DNA from: Metarhizobium sp017305935
Lineage (GTDB): Bacteria > Pseudomonadota > Alphaproteobacteria > Rhizobiales > Rhizobiaceae
Direction of reading: 5' to 3'
NCBI RefSeq assembly: GCF_029601685.1
Contig: NZ_JARRIR010000003.1
Coordinates: 1 to 64,000, forward strand
DNA: 64,000 nt
In this document: piece after piece, positions 18,661-27,356 of the stretch
How positions within the stretch are numbered: position 1 is the first letter of the stretch
How the letters are laid out: each line of letters opens with the position of its first letter
Position numbers and translations under genes: made by a program
The notes under the pieces: generated by a model
Seen by the model: the letters and a program-made list of their open reading frames with translations, nothing else
Told to the model about the DNA's origin: nothing
The model's database searches: none

Positions 18661-19245
18661 TCAGCGAAGCCCGTCCTTGCCCTGCACCTCGGAGACTGTC
18701 AGGCCGCCGATGCGCGGGAGGGGGCGGCCGCTGTCGGTGACCGCCACGGCGACCATGATTTCGTCGGCGCGCGGGCTGTCGTTGAGCCAGACTTCCATGC
18801 CGTCGAAATGCGAGCGGACATAGGCGGCGTCCTTGTGCCCCAGGGGAATGTCAAGCACCTGTCCCGGCCCGCCGCGCTTCTTGGAGGAGGGCACCAGCGC
18901 TGCGCCCTTGTCCACCGCTTCGCGCAGCGGCTTGCCGAGCGCGGGATGCAGGATGGCGGCGGCATGTTCCAGCTCGCCGTCCTCGCCGACCATCGCCGCC
19001 TTGCCGTAGCTTTCGGCCGCCTGCGGGGCGATGTCCAGCGCCTCGACGCAGCGTCGGCCGAGCAGGCTGCCGAGCTCGGCGCCGATCTCGATCAGCTCGG
19101 ACAGGTCCTCGACATAACGGCCTGCGAAGGGATTGCGGATGACGGCGACGGCCGCCGCCTTGCGGGTCGGCGGATCGACCGGCCGGTCCATCTCGCGCCG
19201 GGTCTCCTCCACGAAGACGGTGAGCTTGCGGATGCGCGCCTTCAC
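18661..19245 (-). CDS. AA_synth (PF06684, DUF1185) family protein, copy 1
   Basis: A 194-residue protein with the family pattern: IRKLTVFVEETRRE, NPFAGRYVEDLSELI, SYGKAAMVGEDGELEHAAAILHP, the SSKKRGGPGQ loop and VRSHFDGMEV. It uses a GTG start overlapping the preceding paralogue's TGA. Despite the family name its biochemical activity is not established. Its place after a 6-hydroxynicotinate reductase-like gene suggests work on a reduced pyridine intermediate. It is last in the reductase operon; 130 bp with an operator separate it from hyuA. Confidence 0.8.
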   Translation of the reverse strand: MKARIRKLTVFVEETRREMDRPVDPPTRKAAAVAVIRNPFAGRYVEDLSELIEIGAELGSLLGRRCVEALDIAPQAAESYGKAAMVGEDGELEHAAAILHPALGKPLREAVDKGAALVPSSKKRGGPGQVLDIPLGHKDAAYVRSHFDGMEVWLNDSPRADEIMVAVAVTDSGRPLPRIGGLTVSEVQGKDGLR

Positions 19246-19826
19246 CGCAGCCCGTCCTCGCCCTTGACGTCCTCGGCCTTCAGGCCGCCGATGCGGGCAT
19301 GGATGCGCGCGCCTGTCGTCATCACCAGCGCCAGCACGAGTTCATTGGCGCGCGGCGCATCGGCGACGCCCACTTCCATGGCGTCGAAATGGCTGCGCAC
19401 ATAGGAGGCGTTGATATGGGTGACGGGAACATCCAGCCGCGTGCCCGGCCCGCCGACCTTTTTGGTGGAGGGCACGATGGCCTTGGCTTCGCCCAGCGCC
19501 CCGCGCATGGCATAGCCGCCCGGCACATGCCAGAGCGCGCCATGCTCGAGCTCGCCGCCCTGGCCGACGATGGCGCCCTTGCCGTATCCCTCGATCGCGC
19601 CTGCTTCGCCGCCGAGCGCATCGATCAGCCTGCGGGCCATGTCGAGGCCGAGCGGTTCCAGATCTGTCATGAAGCCGGCGATGTCCGCCTCGTAGCGGCC
19701 GGCGAAGGGGTTTTCGATGACGGCGAGCACGGCGCCGCGCTTCAGTGGTGTGTCGCGGACCGGGCCACCTTCGTGGAAGACGTCCTCGACGATGGTGACG
19801 AGCTTGCGCAGCTTGGGTTCAGGCAT
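19242..19826 (-). CDS. AA_synth (PF06684, DUF1185) family protein, copy 2
   Basis: A 194-residue paralogue of the next gene, exactly the same length and about half identical by eye (LRKLVTIVEDVFHEGG, NPFAGRYEADIAGFM, YGKGAIVGQGGELEHGA, STKKVGGPGTRLDVP, VRSHFDAMEV). Two equal-length adjacent copies suggest a heteromeric enzyme. The start overlaps the UPF0280 stop. Function is unknown; the association with pyridine reduction is from context only. Confidence 0.8.
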   Translation of the reverse strand: MPEPKLRKLVTIVEDVFHEGGPVRDTPLKRGAVLAVIENPFAGRYEADIAGFMTDLEPLGLDMARRLIDALGGEAGAIEGYGKGAIVGQGGELEHGALWHVPGGYAMRGALGEAKAIVPSTKKVGGPGTRLDVPVTHINASYVRSHFDAMEVGVADAPRANELVLALVMTTGARIHARIGGLKAEDVKGEDGLR

Positions 19827-20745
19827 GATGTCCGGTCTCCGGTTTGGGAAGGGCTGGGGAAGCGGCAGGCGCTACGATGCGCCCCTGTCCGCGCAGGAAA
19901 AGCGCGGCGCGGTCGATCAGCCCGCGACGGCGCAGGGTCTCGGCGCGGTCCGCGCCGGCATCGAGGGCTTCGGCGACCGTGTCGTCGTCCAGCCGGCCGA
20001 GGCCGGTGACGACCGGCAGGTCGCCAAGATCGCTGCCGTCGATGACGCTGCGCGCCGGCCGGCGCTCGACTGCGGGATGGCCGGGCAGGTCGACGCCATT
20101 GGCGACGATGCTGGCGGCGGCATCGGCCTCGGCCGCCGTCGCGGCCAGCACGGTGACGGCATCGGCGATGCCCAGCGATAGCGACCGTCCGCCCCGGCCT
20201 GATGTGGCAATGCCGCGCACGGGCGAACCCGTATCGATGGCGAAAGCGCCGAGATCGGCGCCGTCCTCGCGGGCGATGGCGATGCGGTATCCGGCGCCGG
20301 GGCCAAGATGCAGCGCGATGTCGCCGCCATTGTTGACATAAAGGCGGGCGGGGCGCTCGTCCGGCGCAAACCCGGAAAGCATGGCGGCGAGCATTTCGTC
20401 GGCCACCGCCCCGGCCACGGCCGCCATCGGCGTGATGAAATGTTCGGCGGCAAACGGCAGCACGGCATGGTGCATGCGCCGGGCAATCGCACCCTCGGGA
20501 ACCGGCGAGGTTGCGGTCACCGGCGTTTTCAGCAGCGGCAATTCGCCGACCAGTTCATCGAGCACGCTTTGAAAGCGCCGGCGGGCCATCGCGAAGGCAT
20601 GGGCGCGCAGGGCGGTTTCCCGCTCCGGCGCGGGCGCGCCGCCTCGACTTCCGTCAAGACCTATAACGAGATCGATGGGGCCGTGCTGCAGATGCAGCCG
20701 GCCGTCCGCATGTCCATCGAGATAGGCCGCGACGGGTCCCGTCAT
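19819..20745 (-). CDS. UPF0280 family protein (ApbE-like fold)
   Basis: A 308-residue protein of the uncharacterised UPF0280 family, distantly like the flavin transferase ApbE. Seen are FAMARRRFQSVLDELVGELPLLKTP, AAVAGAVADEMLAAML, YVNNGGDIALHLGPG and SGRGGRSLSLGIADAVTVLA. An ApbE-like protein could mature or flavinylate a redox partner, which would suit the reductase 13 bp upstream in the same operon. That role is inference; no activity is known for the family. Confidence 0.8.
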   Translation of the reverse strand: MTGPVAAYLDGHADGRLHLQHGPIDLVIGLDGSRGGAPAPERETALRAHAFAMARRRFQSVLDELVGELPLLKTPVTATSPVPEGAIARRMHHAVLPFAAEHFITPMAAVAGAVADEMLAAMLSGFAPDERPARLYVNNGGDIALHLGPGAGYRIAIAREDGADLGAFAIDTGSPVRGIATSGRGGRSLSLGIADAVTVLAATAAEADAAASIVANGVDLPGHPAVERRPARSVIDGSDLGDLPVVTGLGRLDDDTVAEALDAGADRAETLRRRGLIDRAALFLRGQGRIVAPAASPALPKPETGHHA

Positions 20746-20758
20746 GCCGTTTCCGCCC

Positions 20759-22252
20759 TCAGGCGCCCCATTTGAAATTGCGCCCGGCCGTCGGCCAGGG
20801 GCTGGCGGTTATCGGGGCGATATGGCGCTCGGCCAGCGCCACCGCCCGTTCGACCGGAACGATCGCCTCCATATGGCCGCCGAGGGCGCGATAATCCTCC
20901 AGGCGCATGGTGAATTCGATCGGCGCGACGATGGCGGGCGTCGGCACGTAGCCGAAGCTGTTGGTCGGCATCTGCGTCACGTCCACCATCACGGTGATGC
21001 CGCCGCCCGGCCAGACATAGGCCGGCGCGCCGCCGCAGGAGACATGGGTCAGCGCCGCCTTGACCGAGCGCGTCAGCCGCACCGGATTGGTGGTGACCCC
21101 GGCGCGCAGGCTGCCGCCCGCCCCGCCGATGAACAGCACGGAGACCATGGCCGGCTCGCAGTTTTCCGCGACGATGCCGACGCTTTCCAGCACCGGCGCG
21201 GGCAAGGTCGTCTGCAATTGCGGCTTCAGATCCTCGTCCAGGATGTAATAGCCATATTGCTCGCCGGTGGTCGAGACCATCAGCAGCCTCAGGCCCGGAT
21301 AGGCGGCCTTGGGGTCGAAATCGCCGAGGATGGCGAGCGGATCGGAAATATCGGTGCCGCCCCAGCCGGTGCCGGGCGCGGCCACCTGGAAATAGCGCCC
21401 CGGCGTCGAGCGCCGGCCCTTGATGCGGATACCTGTCGGGGGAATGCCGAGCAGCTTGCCGGCCTGATGCTCCGACAGCACGCCGGTGATGTGATCGTCG
21501 ACCACCACCACCTCGTCGACCATGTCGCGCCATTGCCGGGCGAACATGCCGATGGTCGCCGAGCCACAGCCGACGCGCATGCGGCTTTCCTCGACGCCGT
21601 CGATGACCGGCGGCCGGCCGGCCTGCAGCGACAGGGCCGCGCCGCCATCGACCGTCATCTCGACGCGCTCGCGATTGCAAAGCCGCATCAGCGCCTCGCA
21701 GGTGATCCGGCCTTCCTTCTTGGAGCCGCCGGTCAGGTGATGCACGCCACCGAGCGACAGCATCTGCGAGCCGTATTCGCCGGTTGTCACATGGCCGACC
21801 GGCTCGCCCTCGACGCGCACCGCCGCCGCTTCCGGGCCGATGAAGCGGTCGGTGTCGATCTTCACCTTGGCGCCGCAATAGGAAAATATTCCCTCGGTGA
21901 CCACCGTCACCATATCGATGCCGTCATGGGTCTGGGAGACGATGAACGGCGCCGGCTTGTAGTCGGGATAGGTGGTGCCGGCACCGACCGCCGTGACGAA
22001 GGGCGTGCCGGCATGGACGATGTCGCCGTCCCATTCGTTGTCGGCCTGGCCGGGCATGAACGGGACGACTTTGCCGCCGGCCGTCGCCGTGTTCTCGATC
22101 ACGGTCAGCGGATCGACCCGGATCAGCTCACCGGCGATATTGGCGTAACGGTCGCAGGCGCCCGAGCGCCCGTCGGCGATGTAACACATCACGGGACAGG
22201 CGTCGCAACGGATTTTGCCGTTGACAGCACTTTCGACTGGCTGCTTGACCAT
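20759..22252 (-). CDS. 6-hydroxynicotinate reductase-like iron-sulfur protein
   Basis: A 497-residue protein of the family annotated as 6-hydroxynicotinate reductase, which converts 6-hydroxynicotinate to 1,4,5,6-tetrahydro-6-oxonicotinate in nicotinate-fermenting clostridia. The N-terminus has Cys16, Cys19, Cys23 and Cys33 (CDACPVMC...GAC), a ferredoxin-like [4Fe-4S] pattern. Further conserved-looking cysteines are in SYCGAK, CNRERVE and VGCGSATIG. Start 22252 is chosen over 22306 because GAAGGGGA lies about 9 bp upstream and the earlier start would sit inside the operator. It heads an operon with UPF0280 and two AA_synth genes. Family membership is recalled rather than searched, so substrate confidence is moderate. 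Confidence 0.7.
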   Translation of the reverse strand: MVKQPVESAVNGKIRCDACPVMCYIADGRSGACDRYANIAGELIRVDPLTVIENTATAGGKVVPFMPGQADNEWDGDIVHAGTPFVTAVGAGTTYPDYKPAPFIVSQTHDGIDMVTVVTEGIFSYCGAKVKIDTDRFIGPEAAAVRVEGEPVGHVTTGEYGSQMLSLGGVHHLTGGSKKEGRITCEALMRLCNRERVEMTVDGGAALSLQAGRPPVIDGVEESRMRVGCGSATIGMFARQWRDMVDEVVVVDDHITGVLSEHQAGKLLGIPPTGIRIKGRRSTPGRYFQVAAPGTGWGGTDISDPLAILGDFDPKAAYPGLRLLMVSTTGEQYGYYILDEDLKPQLQTTLPAPVLESVGIVAENCEPAMVSVLFIGGAGGSLRAGVTTNPVRLTRSVKAALTHVSCGGAPAYVWPGGGITVMVDVTQMPTNSFGYVPTPAIVAPIEFTMRLEDYRALGGHMEAIVPVERAVALAERHIAPITASPWPTAGRNFKWGA

Positions 22253-22295
22253 GGCGACATTCCCCTTCGGCTCAGACGATCGCCGTTCTTGTTTA

Positions 22296-22307
22296 TTTGT
22301 ATACAAA
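22296..22307. promoter_or_regulatory. Operator palindrome upstream of the reductase operon
   Basis: TTTGTATACAAA, identical to 18553-18564. On the reductase strand it is preceded by CGATAATT, which also flanks the nicA operator at 23011-23042. It lies between the divergent reductase and marR genes and could control both. Confidence 0.72.
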
Positions 22308-22435
22308 CAATTATCGGAGCCTTGGAGCGAGCTGTCAAGCGGGCTGCGCCCTTCATGGCGCCGTTGACAAACGATGCGCGCGAATTAAACCGGAGGGCGA
22401 GGGCAGGGTGACGCTGTCTTTCGATGGGAGCGCAG

Positions 22436-22888
22436 ATGCCGGCGGAAACAGACAGGAAAAAGACATCCGGGGAGCCGGCGGCCTATCGTGTCGACCAGCA
22501 GATCGGCTTTCTGCTGCGTCAGGCCAACCAGCGCCATGTGGCGATTTTCAACGCACGGATGGGCGACCGCTTGACGACGACGCAATGGTCGGCCCTCACC
22601 AAGCTGCAGGACATCCAGCCGACCTCGCAGAACCACCTCGGCCGCGAGACCGCCATGGATGCGGCGACGATCAAGGGGGTCATCGATCGGCTCGTGGCGC
22701 GCGGTTACGTCGAAACCTCGCCTGACCCGGAGGACGGCCGCCGGCTTATCCTGTCGCTGACCGAGGAAGGCGATGCCGTCATCGCGCGCAATCTGGATGC
22801 CGCCCGCGCGGTATCGGAAGAGACGCTTGCCGCTCTCGATCCCGGCGAGCGGCGCTTGCTGCTCGATCTCATCCGCCGGCTCTCCTGA
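22436..22888 (+). CDS. MarR-family transcriptional regulator (NicR-like)
   Basis: A 150-residue winged-helix repressor: dimerisation helices at both ends, recognition region MDAATIKGVIDRLVARGYVE and wing DPEDGRRLILSLTEEG. The start at 22436 is favoured over 22424 because GGGAG lies 5 bp before it. It lies between the divergent reductase operon and nicAB, where the P. putida nicotinate regulator NicR (also MarR family) is found in its cluster. It probably responds to 6-hydroxynicotinate or a similar ligand and binds the palindromes nearby; ligand and sites are inferred. Confidence 0.85.
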   Translation: MPAETDRKKTSGEPAAYRVDQQIGFLLRQANQRHVAIFNARMGDRLTTTQWSALTKLQDIQPTSQNHLGRETAMDAATIKGVIDRLVARGYVETSPDPEDGRRLILSLTEEGDAVIARNLDAARAVSEETLAALDPGERRLLLDLIRRLS

Positions 22889-23010
22889 GGCTTGCTCATT
22901 CGGGCATGACCAAAGGAAGCGGTGCCCGTTTCCGATCAAAACGTCGAAAAAACAGAAGGTTGGCGATTCTTCGCCGCATGGGAGAAACGGCGGCGCAGGC
23001 GCAGGGCGCG

Positions 23011-23042
23011 CGATAATTCATTTGCACGCGAATGAATTATCG
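23011..23042. promoter_or_regulatory. Long operator palindrome upstream of nicA
   Basis: A perfect 12-bp inverted repeat CGATAATTCATT (23011-23022) / AATGAATTATCG (23031-23042) around an 8-bp centre. The central ATTTGCACGCGAAT is a variant of the TTTGTATACAAA core at the other two sites. It ends 128 bp before the nicA start and is the best candidate for the nicAB control site. The rest of 22889-23169 shows no gene. Confidence 0.75.
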
Positions 23043-23169
23043 CTATCATCCGCCACATGGATGCGATCGACAAAAACCAAAAGGGGAACGCCGCAATCCT
23101 GACCCACGCCCGATTTGCGGGCGGCAGGGCCAGTCCTGCGCGATGTCCCGCCGCAATGGCAGGCATAAG

Positions 23170-23670
23170 ATGGCCGCGCCTTTCCTGACCCTTTCCGTCA
23201 ACGGCGCGCAGCGTCGCTTCGACCTGCCGGGCGATACGCCGCTTCTCTATCCGCTGCGCAATGATTGCGGCCTGAATGGGCCGAAGTTCGGCTGCGGTCT
23301 CGGCGAATGCGGGGCCTGCGCCGTGCTGGTCGATGGCCGGCCGGTGCGGTCCTGCACCACGCCGCTCGCCGCCGTCGCCGGGCGGGCGGTCGTCACGCTC
23401 GAGGGCCTGTCGCGCGATGGCGTGCCGCACCCCGTCCAGCAAGCCTTCACCGAGATGCAGGCCGCCCAGTGCGGCTATTGCCTGAACGGCATGATCATCG
23501 CCACGGTCGGTCTGCTGTCCCGCAAGCCGAATGCCAGCGAAGCGGAAATCCGCGCCGCCTTGCGCCGGCATCTGTGCCGCTGCGGAACGCATGTGGAGAT
23601 TCTTGCCGCCGTGCGCCGCGCCCGCGCGCTGATGACGGTGTCCACTGGCAAGGAGGCGGGTGCTGCATGA
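23170..23670 (+). CDS. nicA: Nicotinate dehydrogenase small subunit, (2Fe-2S) NicA
   Basis: A 166-residue xanthine-oxidase-family iron-sulfur subunit. The plant-type [2Fe-2S] cysteines lie in CGLGECGACAVLVDGRPVRSC, and the second cluster is in QCGYCLNGMI and HLCRCGTH. It passes electrons from the molybdenum site of NicB to the cytochrome part. ATG 23170 gives the usual N-terminus (LTLSVNGAQRRFDLPGDTPLL); an in-frame ATG at 23143 is possible. Its TGA overlaps the nicB start. Confidence 0.88.
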   Translation: MAAPFLTLSVNGAQRRFDLPGDTPLLYPLRNDCGLNGPKFGCGLGECGACAVLVDGRPVRSCTTPLAAVAGRAVVTLEGLSRDGVPHPVQQAFTEMQAAQCGYCLNGMIIATVGLLSRKPNASEAEIRAALRRHLCRCGTHVEILAAVRRARALMTVSTGKEAGAA

Positions 23671-26600
23671 CCGGACCGCGCGAAACCAGCCGGGAGCTCT
23701 ACCTCGAGCAGCCCGACGTGCTGCTCGTCCTGAAACCCGGCGGCGCGAACGCGCCGGAGATCTATCTGGCCGTGACGGCGGACGGCGAGGCTGTGGCGTT
23801 CAACGGCCATGTCGATCTCGGCACCGGCATCCGCACGGCGCTGGCCCAGATCGTCGCCGAGGAACTCGACCTGCCGCTGGAGCGGGTGCGCATGGTGCTG
23901 GGAACCACCAGCGCCGCGCCCGATCAAGGGCCGACGATCGCCAGCGAGACCATCCAGGTCACCGCCGTTCCGTTGCGGCTGGCCGCCGCCACCGCGCGCC
24001 GCCATCTCGTGGCGCAGGCGGCTGCGCTGTGGGCCGTTGCGGCCGATGAAATCGCCGTCGCGGACGGCGTTCTCAGCCATGGCGCGAACCGGATCGGCTA
24101 TGGCGACCTCGTTCGCGGGCAGCACCGCCGCATCGATATCGACACGACGGCTCCGGTCAAGTCCGTTGAAGCCTATCGCATCGTCGGCAAATCGCTTGCG
24201 CGCGCCGATATCGCCGCCAAGTCGACGGGCGACTGGACCTATGTCCATGACGTGCGCGTACCCGGCATGCTGCATGGCCGGGTCGTGCGCCCGCCCTATG
24301 TCGGCTACGATCACGGCGAGGGGGTCGGCAGCAGCCTGATCTCCGTCGATCCCGGTCCGGTCTCGCATATGCCTGGCTTCGTCGCCGTGGTTGCCATCGG
24401 CGATTTCGTCGGTGTCGTCGCCGAGCGCGAGGAACAGGCGGCCGCGATCGCACGGTCTCTCAAGCCCGTCTGGCACGCGCCGCCGCGCCGGCCGGATCTC
24501 AATGCGCCGGAGCAGGCGCTGCGCGACAATCCGGCCATGCGACGCGTGCTGAAAGAGGAGGGCGACGTCGAGCGCGCCCTGGCTGCGGCTTCGCCGCGCA
24601 TGGACCGGACCTATGTCTGGCCCTACCAGATGCATGGTTCGATCGGGCCGTCCTGCGCGGTCGCGGACTGGAGCGCGCAGCGCCTGATCGTCTGGTCCGG
24701 CACGCAGAATCCGTACTTCATGCGGCGCGACCTTGCCCGGCTGCTGGATATGCCGGAGGAGGCGATCGTCGTCGAGCGCCATGAAGCGGCGGGCTGCTAT
24801 GGGCGCAATTGCGCCGACGACGTCACCGCCGACGCGGCCTTGCTTTCCCGCGCGGTGGGCAGGCCGGTGCGCGTGCAATTGACGCGTGAGCAGGAGCATG
24901 GCTGGGAACCGAAAGGCGCGGCGCAGGTCGTCGATGTGCGCGGCGGGCTCGACCTTGCCGGCGGTCCGATCGCCTATGATTTCGAGACGCGCTATCCCTC
25001 GAATCTTGCACCGACGCTGGCCCTGGTGCTGACCGGCAAGGTAACGACCAACGAAACGGTGGAGATGGGCGACCGCACGGCGATCCCGCCCTATGCCGTT
25101 CCCAGCATGCGCATCGCCGTCCAGGACATGCCGCCGATTGCCCGCGCCTCGTGGTTTCGCGGCGTTTCCGCCATGCCGAATTCCTTTGCCCATGAGAGCT
25201 TCTTCGACGAGCTGGCCGCCGCCGCAGGCGTCGATCCGGTGGAATATCGCCTGCGTTATCTGACGGATCCGCGCGCCCGCGATCTGGTGCGCGCCGTTGC
25301 CGACCGCGCCGGCTGGCATGCGCGAACGCGCTGGGGCAGCGAAGGCGGCGAGGGCGAGCTGCTGTATGGCCGCGGCTTCGCCTATGCCGTCTATGTGCAT
25401 GGCAAGTTTCCGGGAACGCCGGCGGCCTGGTCGGCCTGGGTCGCCGATGTCGCGGTCAACCGACGCACCGGCGAGGTGACGGTGACGCGGGTCACGGTGG
25501 GGCAGGATTCCGGGTTGATGATCAATCCCGATGGCGTGCGCCATCAGATCCACGGCAATGTCATCCAGTCCGTCAGCCGGGTCCTCAAGGAAAAGGTGAG
25601 CTTCACCGAAACGGCGGTGGAAAGCGCCGAATGGGGCGGCTATCCGATCCTCACCTTCGAGGAGGTGCCCGATATCGACGTCCTGATGGTGCCGCGTCCG
25701 CACGAGCCGCCGTTGGGCGTCGGCGAATCCGCCTCCGTGCCGAGCGCGGCGGCGATCGTCAATGCCGTCTATGACGCGACCGGCCTGCGTTTTCGCGAAT
25801 TGCCGTTGACGCCGGATCGAATCCTCGCCGGCCTCGAAGGCCGGTCGGAAAAGGAGGACGGAAAGGCCGGACAGGCGGGGCGCAAACGGCGCCGCTGGCT
25901 CGGCGGTTTCGGGCTGGCCGGCCTTGCGGGCATCGCGGCCTGCGGGCTGGCGACGCTCTCGCCGCTGCGCCCGTCCGTTGCCGCGATAGAGCGGCCGGAC
26001 CCGGCATCGTTCGGTGCGGCGGCCATCGAGCGCGGCCGGCTCGTGGCTGCCGCCGGCGCCTGCGATGCCTGTCACGCCGGAGCCGGGGGCCAGCCTCTGG
26101 CGGGCGGACGGGCGTTTACGACGCCGTTCGGAACGGTATTCGCCGCCAATATTTCGCCTGACGAAAGCCATGGCATCGGCAACTGGTCCTATCCGGCCTT
26201 CGTCCGGGCGATGCGCGAAGGCATCAGCCGAAACGGGACGCATCTTTATCCCGTTCATCCATATACGTCCTTCGTGAACGTATCCGAGGGCGATCTCCAG
26301 GATCTCTATGCCTATCTCATGGCCTCACCAGCCGCGAAAAGCCCGGCGCCGCCGGCCCGGATGACGCCTCCCTTCAACATGCGTGGCCTGATGGCCGGCT
26401 GGAATGCGCTGTTTCTCGGCTCGAACGCCATTGCCTACGACCCCGCCAAGGGCGAGGCGTGGAATCGCGGCGCCTATCTGGTCGAAGGGCTCGGACATTG
26501 TTCGGCCTGCCATACGCAACGCAACCGCTTCGGAGCGGAAAAGTCCGGCGCGGCGCACCTGTCGGGCGGTCTTGCCGACGGCTGGGAAGCGCCCGCGCTC

Positions 26601-27215
26601 GGACATGCCGCGAAAGGCCCTGTCGCCTGGACGCAAACGGCTTTCTTCGACTATCTGCGAACCGGTCATTCCGCCGATCACGGCAGCGCCGGCGGGCCGA
26701 TGGCAAAGGTCGTCGCTTCGCTTTCGGCATTGCCGGATGCCGATATCCAGGCGATGGCGACCTATCTGGCCAGTCTTTCGGGCACGCCCGCAGCCGCCGG
26801 CGGCATCGCCGAGCAACGACGCGCGGCGCTGGCCAGTGCGCAGGCGGCGGCATGGCCGGCGGCGCGCCTATCCCCACGCGGCGAGCGCCTGTTCGAAGGC
26901 GCCTGTTCGGCCTGCCATGGTCCCGACAGCCCGCTTGCCGATCTCGCGCTCAACACCAATCTGCATAGCGACCGGCCCGACAACCTGCTGCAGACCATTC
27001 TCGCGGGAGCGCCGGCCCCGGCAAGCCTTGCCCGCCGCAATCCCGGTGAAGTCATGGCGATGCCGGCCTTCGGCGATACGCTCTCGGATCGCCAGATCGA
27101 AGACCTCGCGCATTATCTGCGTGCGCGCTTTGCACCGGAAAAGCCGGCCTGGAGCGATGTTTCCAGCGTGCTATCCCATCTGCGGCAAACACCTTCCCCG
27201 ACCGGCGGCCATTAG
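23667..27215 (+). CDS. nicB: Nicotinate dehydrogenase large subunit NicB (Mo + tri-haem cytochrome)
   Basis: A 1182-residue fusion that hydroxylates nicotinate at C6 and sends electrons to the respiratory chain instead of NAD. Residues 1 to about 730 are the molybdopterin domain (DLGTGIRTALAQIVAEEL, GVSAMPNSFAHESFFDEL, PPLGVGESASVPSAAAI). A basic stretch and hydrophobic segment follow near 739-770 (RKRRRWLGGFGLAGLAG). Three CXXCH haem sites are at Cys799 (CDACH), Cys945 (CSACH) and Cys1080 (CSACH). This matches the known NicB architecture. ATG 23667 has AAGGAGG 10 bp upstream and overlaps the nicA stop. Large frames on the opposite strand are GC artefacts. Confidence 0.9.
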   Translation: MTGPRETSRELYLEQPDVLLVLKPGGANAPEIYLAVTADGEAVAFNGHVDLGTGIRTALAQIVAEELDLPLERVRMVLGTTSAAPDQGPTIASETIQVTAVPLRLAAATARRHLVAQAAALWAVAADEIAVADGVLSHGANRIGYGDLVRGQHRRIDIDTTAPVKSVEAYRIVGKSLARADIAAKSTGDWTYVHDVRVPGMLHGRVVRPPYVGYDHGEGVGSSLISVDPGPVSHMPGFVAVVAIGDFVGVVAEREEQAAAIARSLKPVWHAPPRRPDLNAPEQALRDNPAMRRVLKEEGDVERALAAASPRMDRTYVWPYQMHGSIGPSCAVADWSAQRLIVWSGTQNPYFMRRDLARLLDMPEEAIVVERHEAAGCYGRNCADDVTADAALLSRAVGRPVRVQLTREQEHGWEPKGAAQVVDVRGGLDLAGGPIAYDFETRYPSNLAPTLALVLTGKVTTNETVEMGDRTAIPPYAVPSMRIAVQDMPPIARASWFRGVSAMPNSFAHESFFDELAAAAGVDPVEYRLRYLTDPRARDLVRAVADRAGWHARTRWGSEGGEGELLYGRGFAYAVYVHGKFPGTPAAWSAWVADVAVNRRTGEVTVTRVTVGQDSGLMINPDGVRHQIHGNVIQSVSRVLKEKVSFTETAVESAEWGGYPILTFEEVPDIDVLMVPRPHEPPLGVGESASVPSAAAIVNAVYDATGLRFRELPLTPDRILAGLEGRSEKEDGKAGQAGRKRRRWLGGFGLAGLAGIAACGLATLSPLRPSVAAIERPDPASFGAAAIERGRLVAAAGACDACHAGAGGQPLAGGRAFTTPFGTVFAANISPDESHGIGNWSYPAFVRAMREGISRNGTHLYPVHPYTSFVNVSEGDLQDLYAYLMASPAAKSPAPPARMTPPFNMRGLMAGWNALFLGSNAIAYDPAKGEAWNRGAYLVEGLGHCSACHTQRNRFGAEKSGAAHLSGGLADGWEAPALGHAAKGPVAWTQTAFFDYLRTGHSADHGSAGGPMAKVVASLSALPDADIQAMATYLASLSGTPAAAGGIAEQRRAALASAQAAAWPAARLSPRGERLFEGACSACHGPDSPLADLALNTNLHSDRPDNLLQTILAGAPAPASLARRNPGEVMAMPAFGDTLSDRQIEDLAHYLRARFAPEKPAWSDVSSVLSHLRQTPSPTGGH

Positions 27216-27356
27216 GCGGTATCCAGCCGGAAGGGGATTGCACGATGCCGCCTGTGAGTATTTTTGGGCAGGCGCAGACCGGGCTTGCAATCTCGGCCGG
27301 GATTGGTCCTATCTGGGGCATGGTGCGTTTCGCACCGGCTTCAGAGGGGATTATTC

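Noticed and set aside
23475..26258. 927-residue minus-strand open frame opposite nicB
   Set aside because: Low-complexity R/G/A/D/H-rich antisense shadow of the molybdenum and cytochrome domains.
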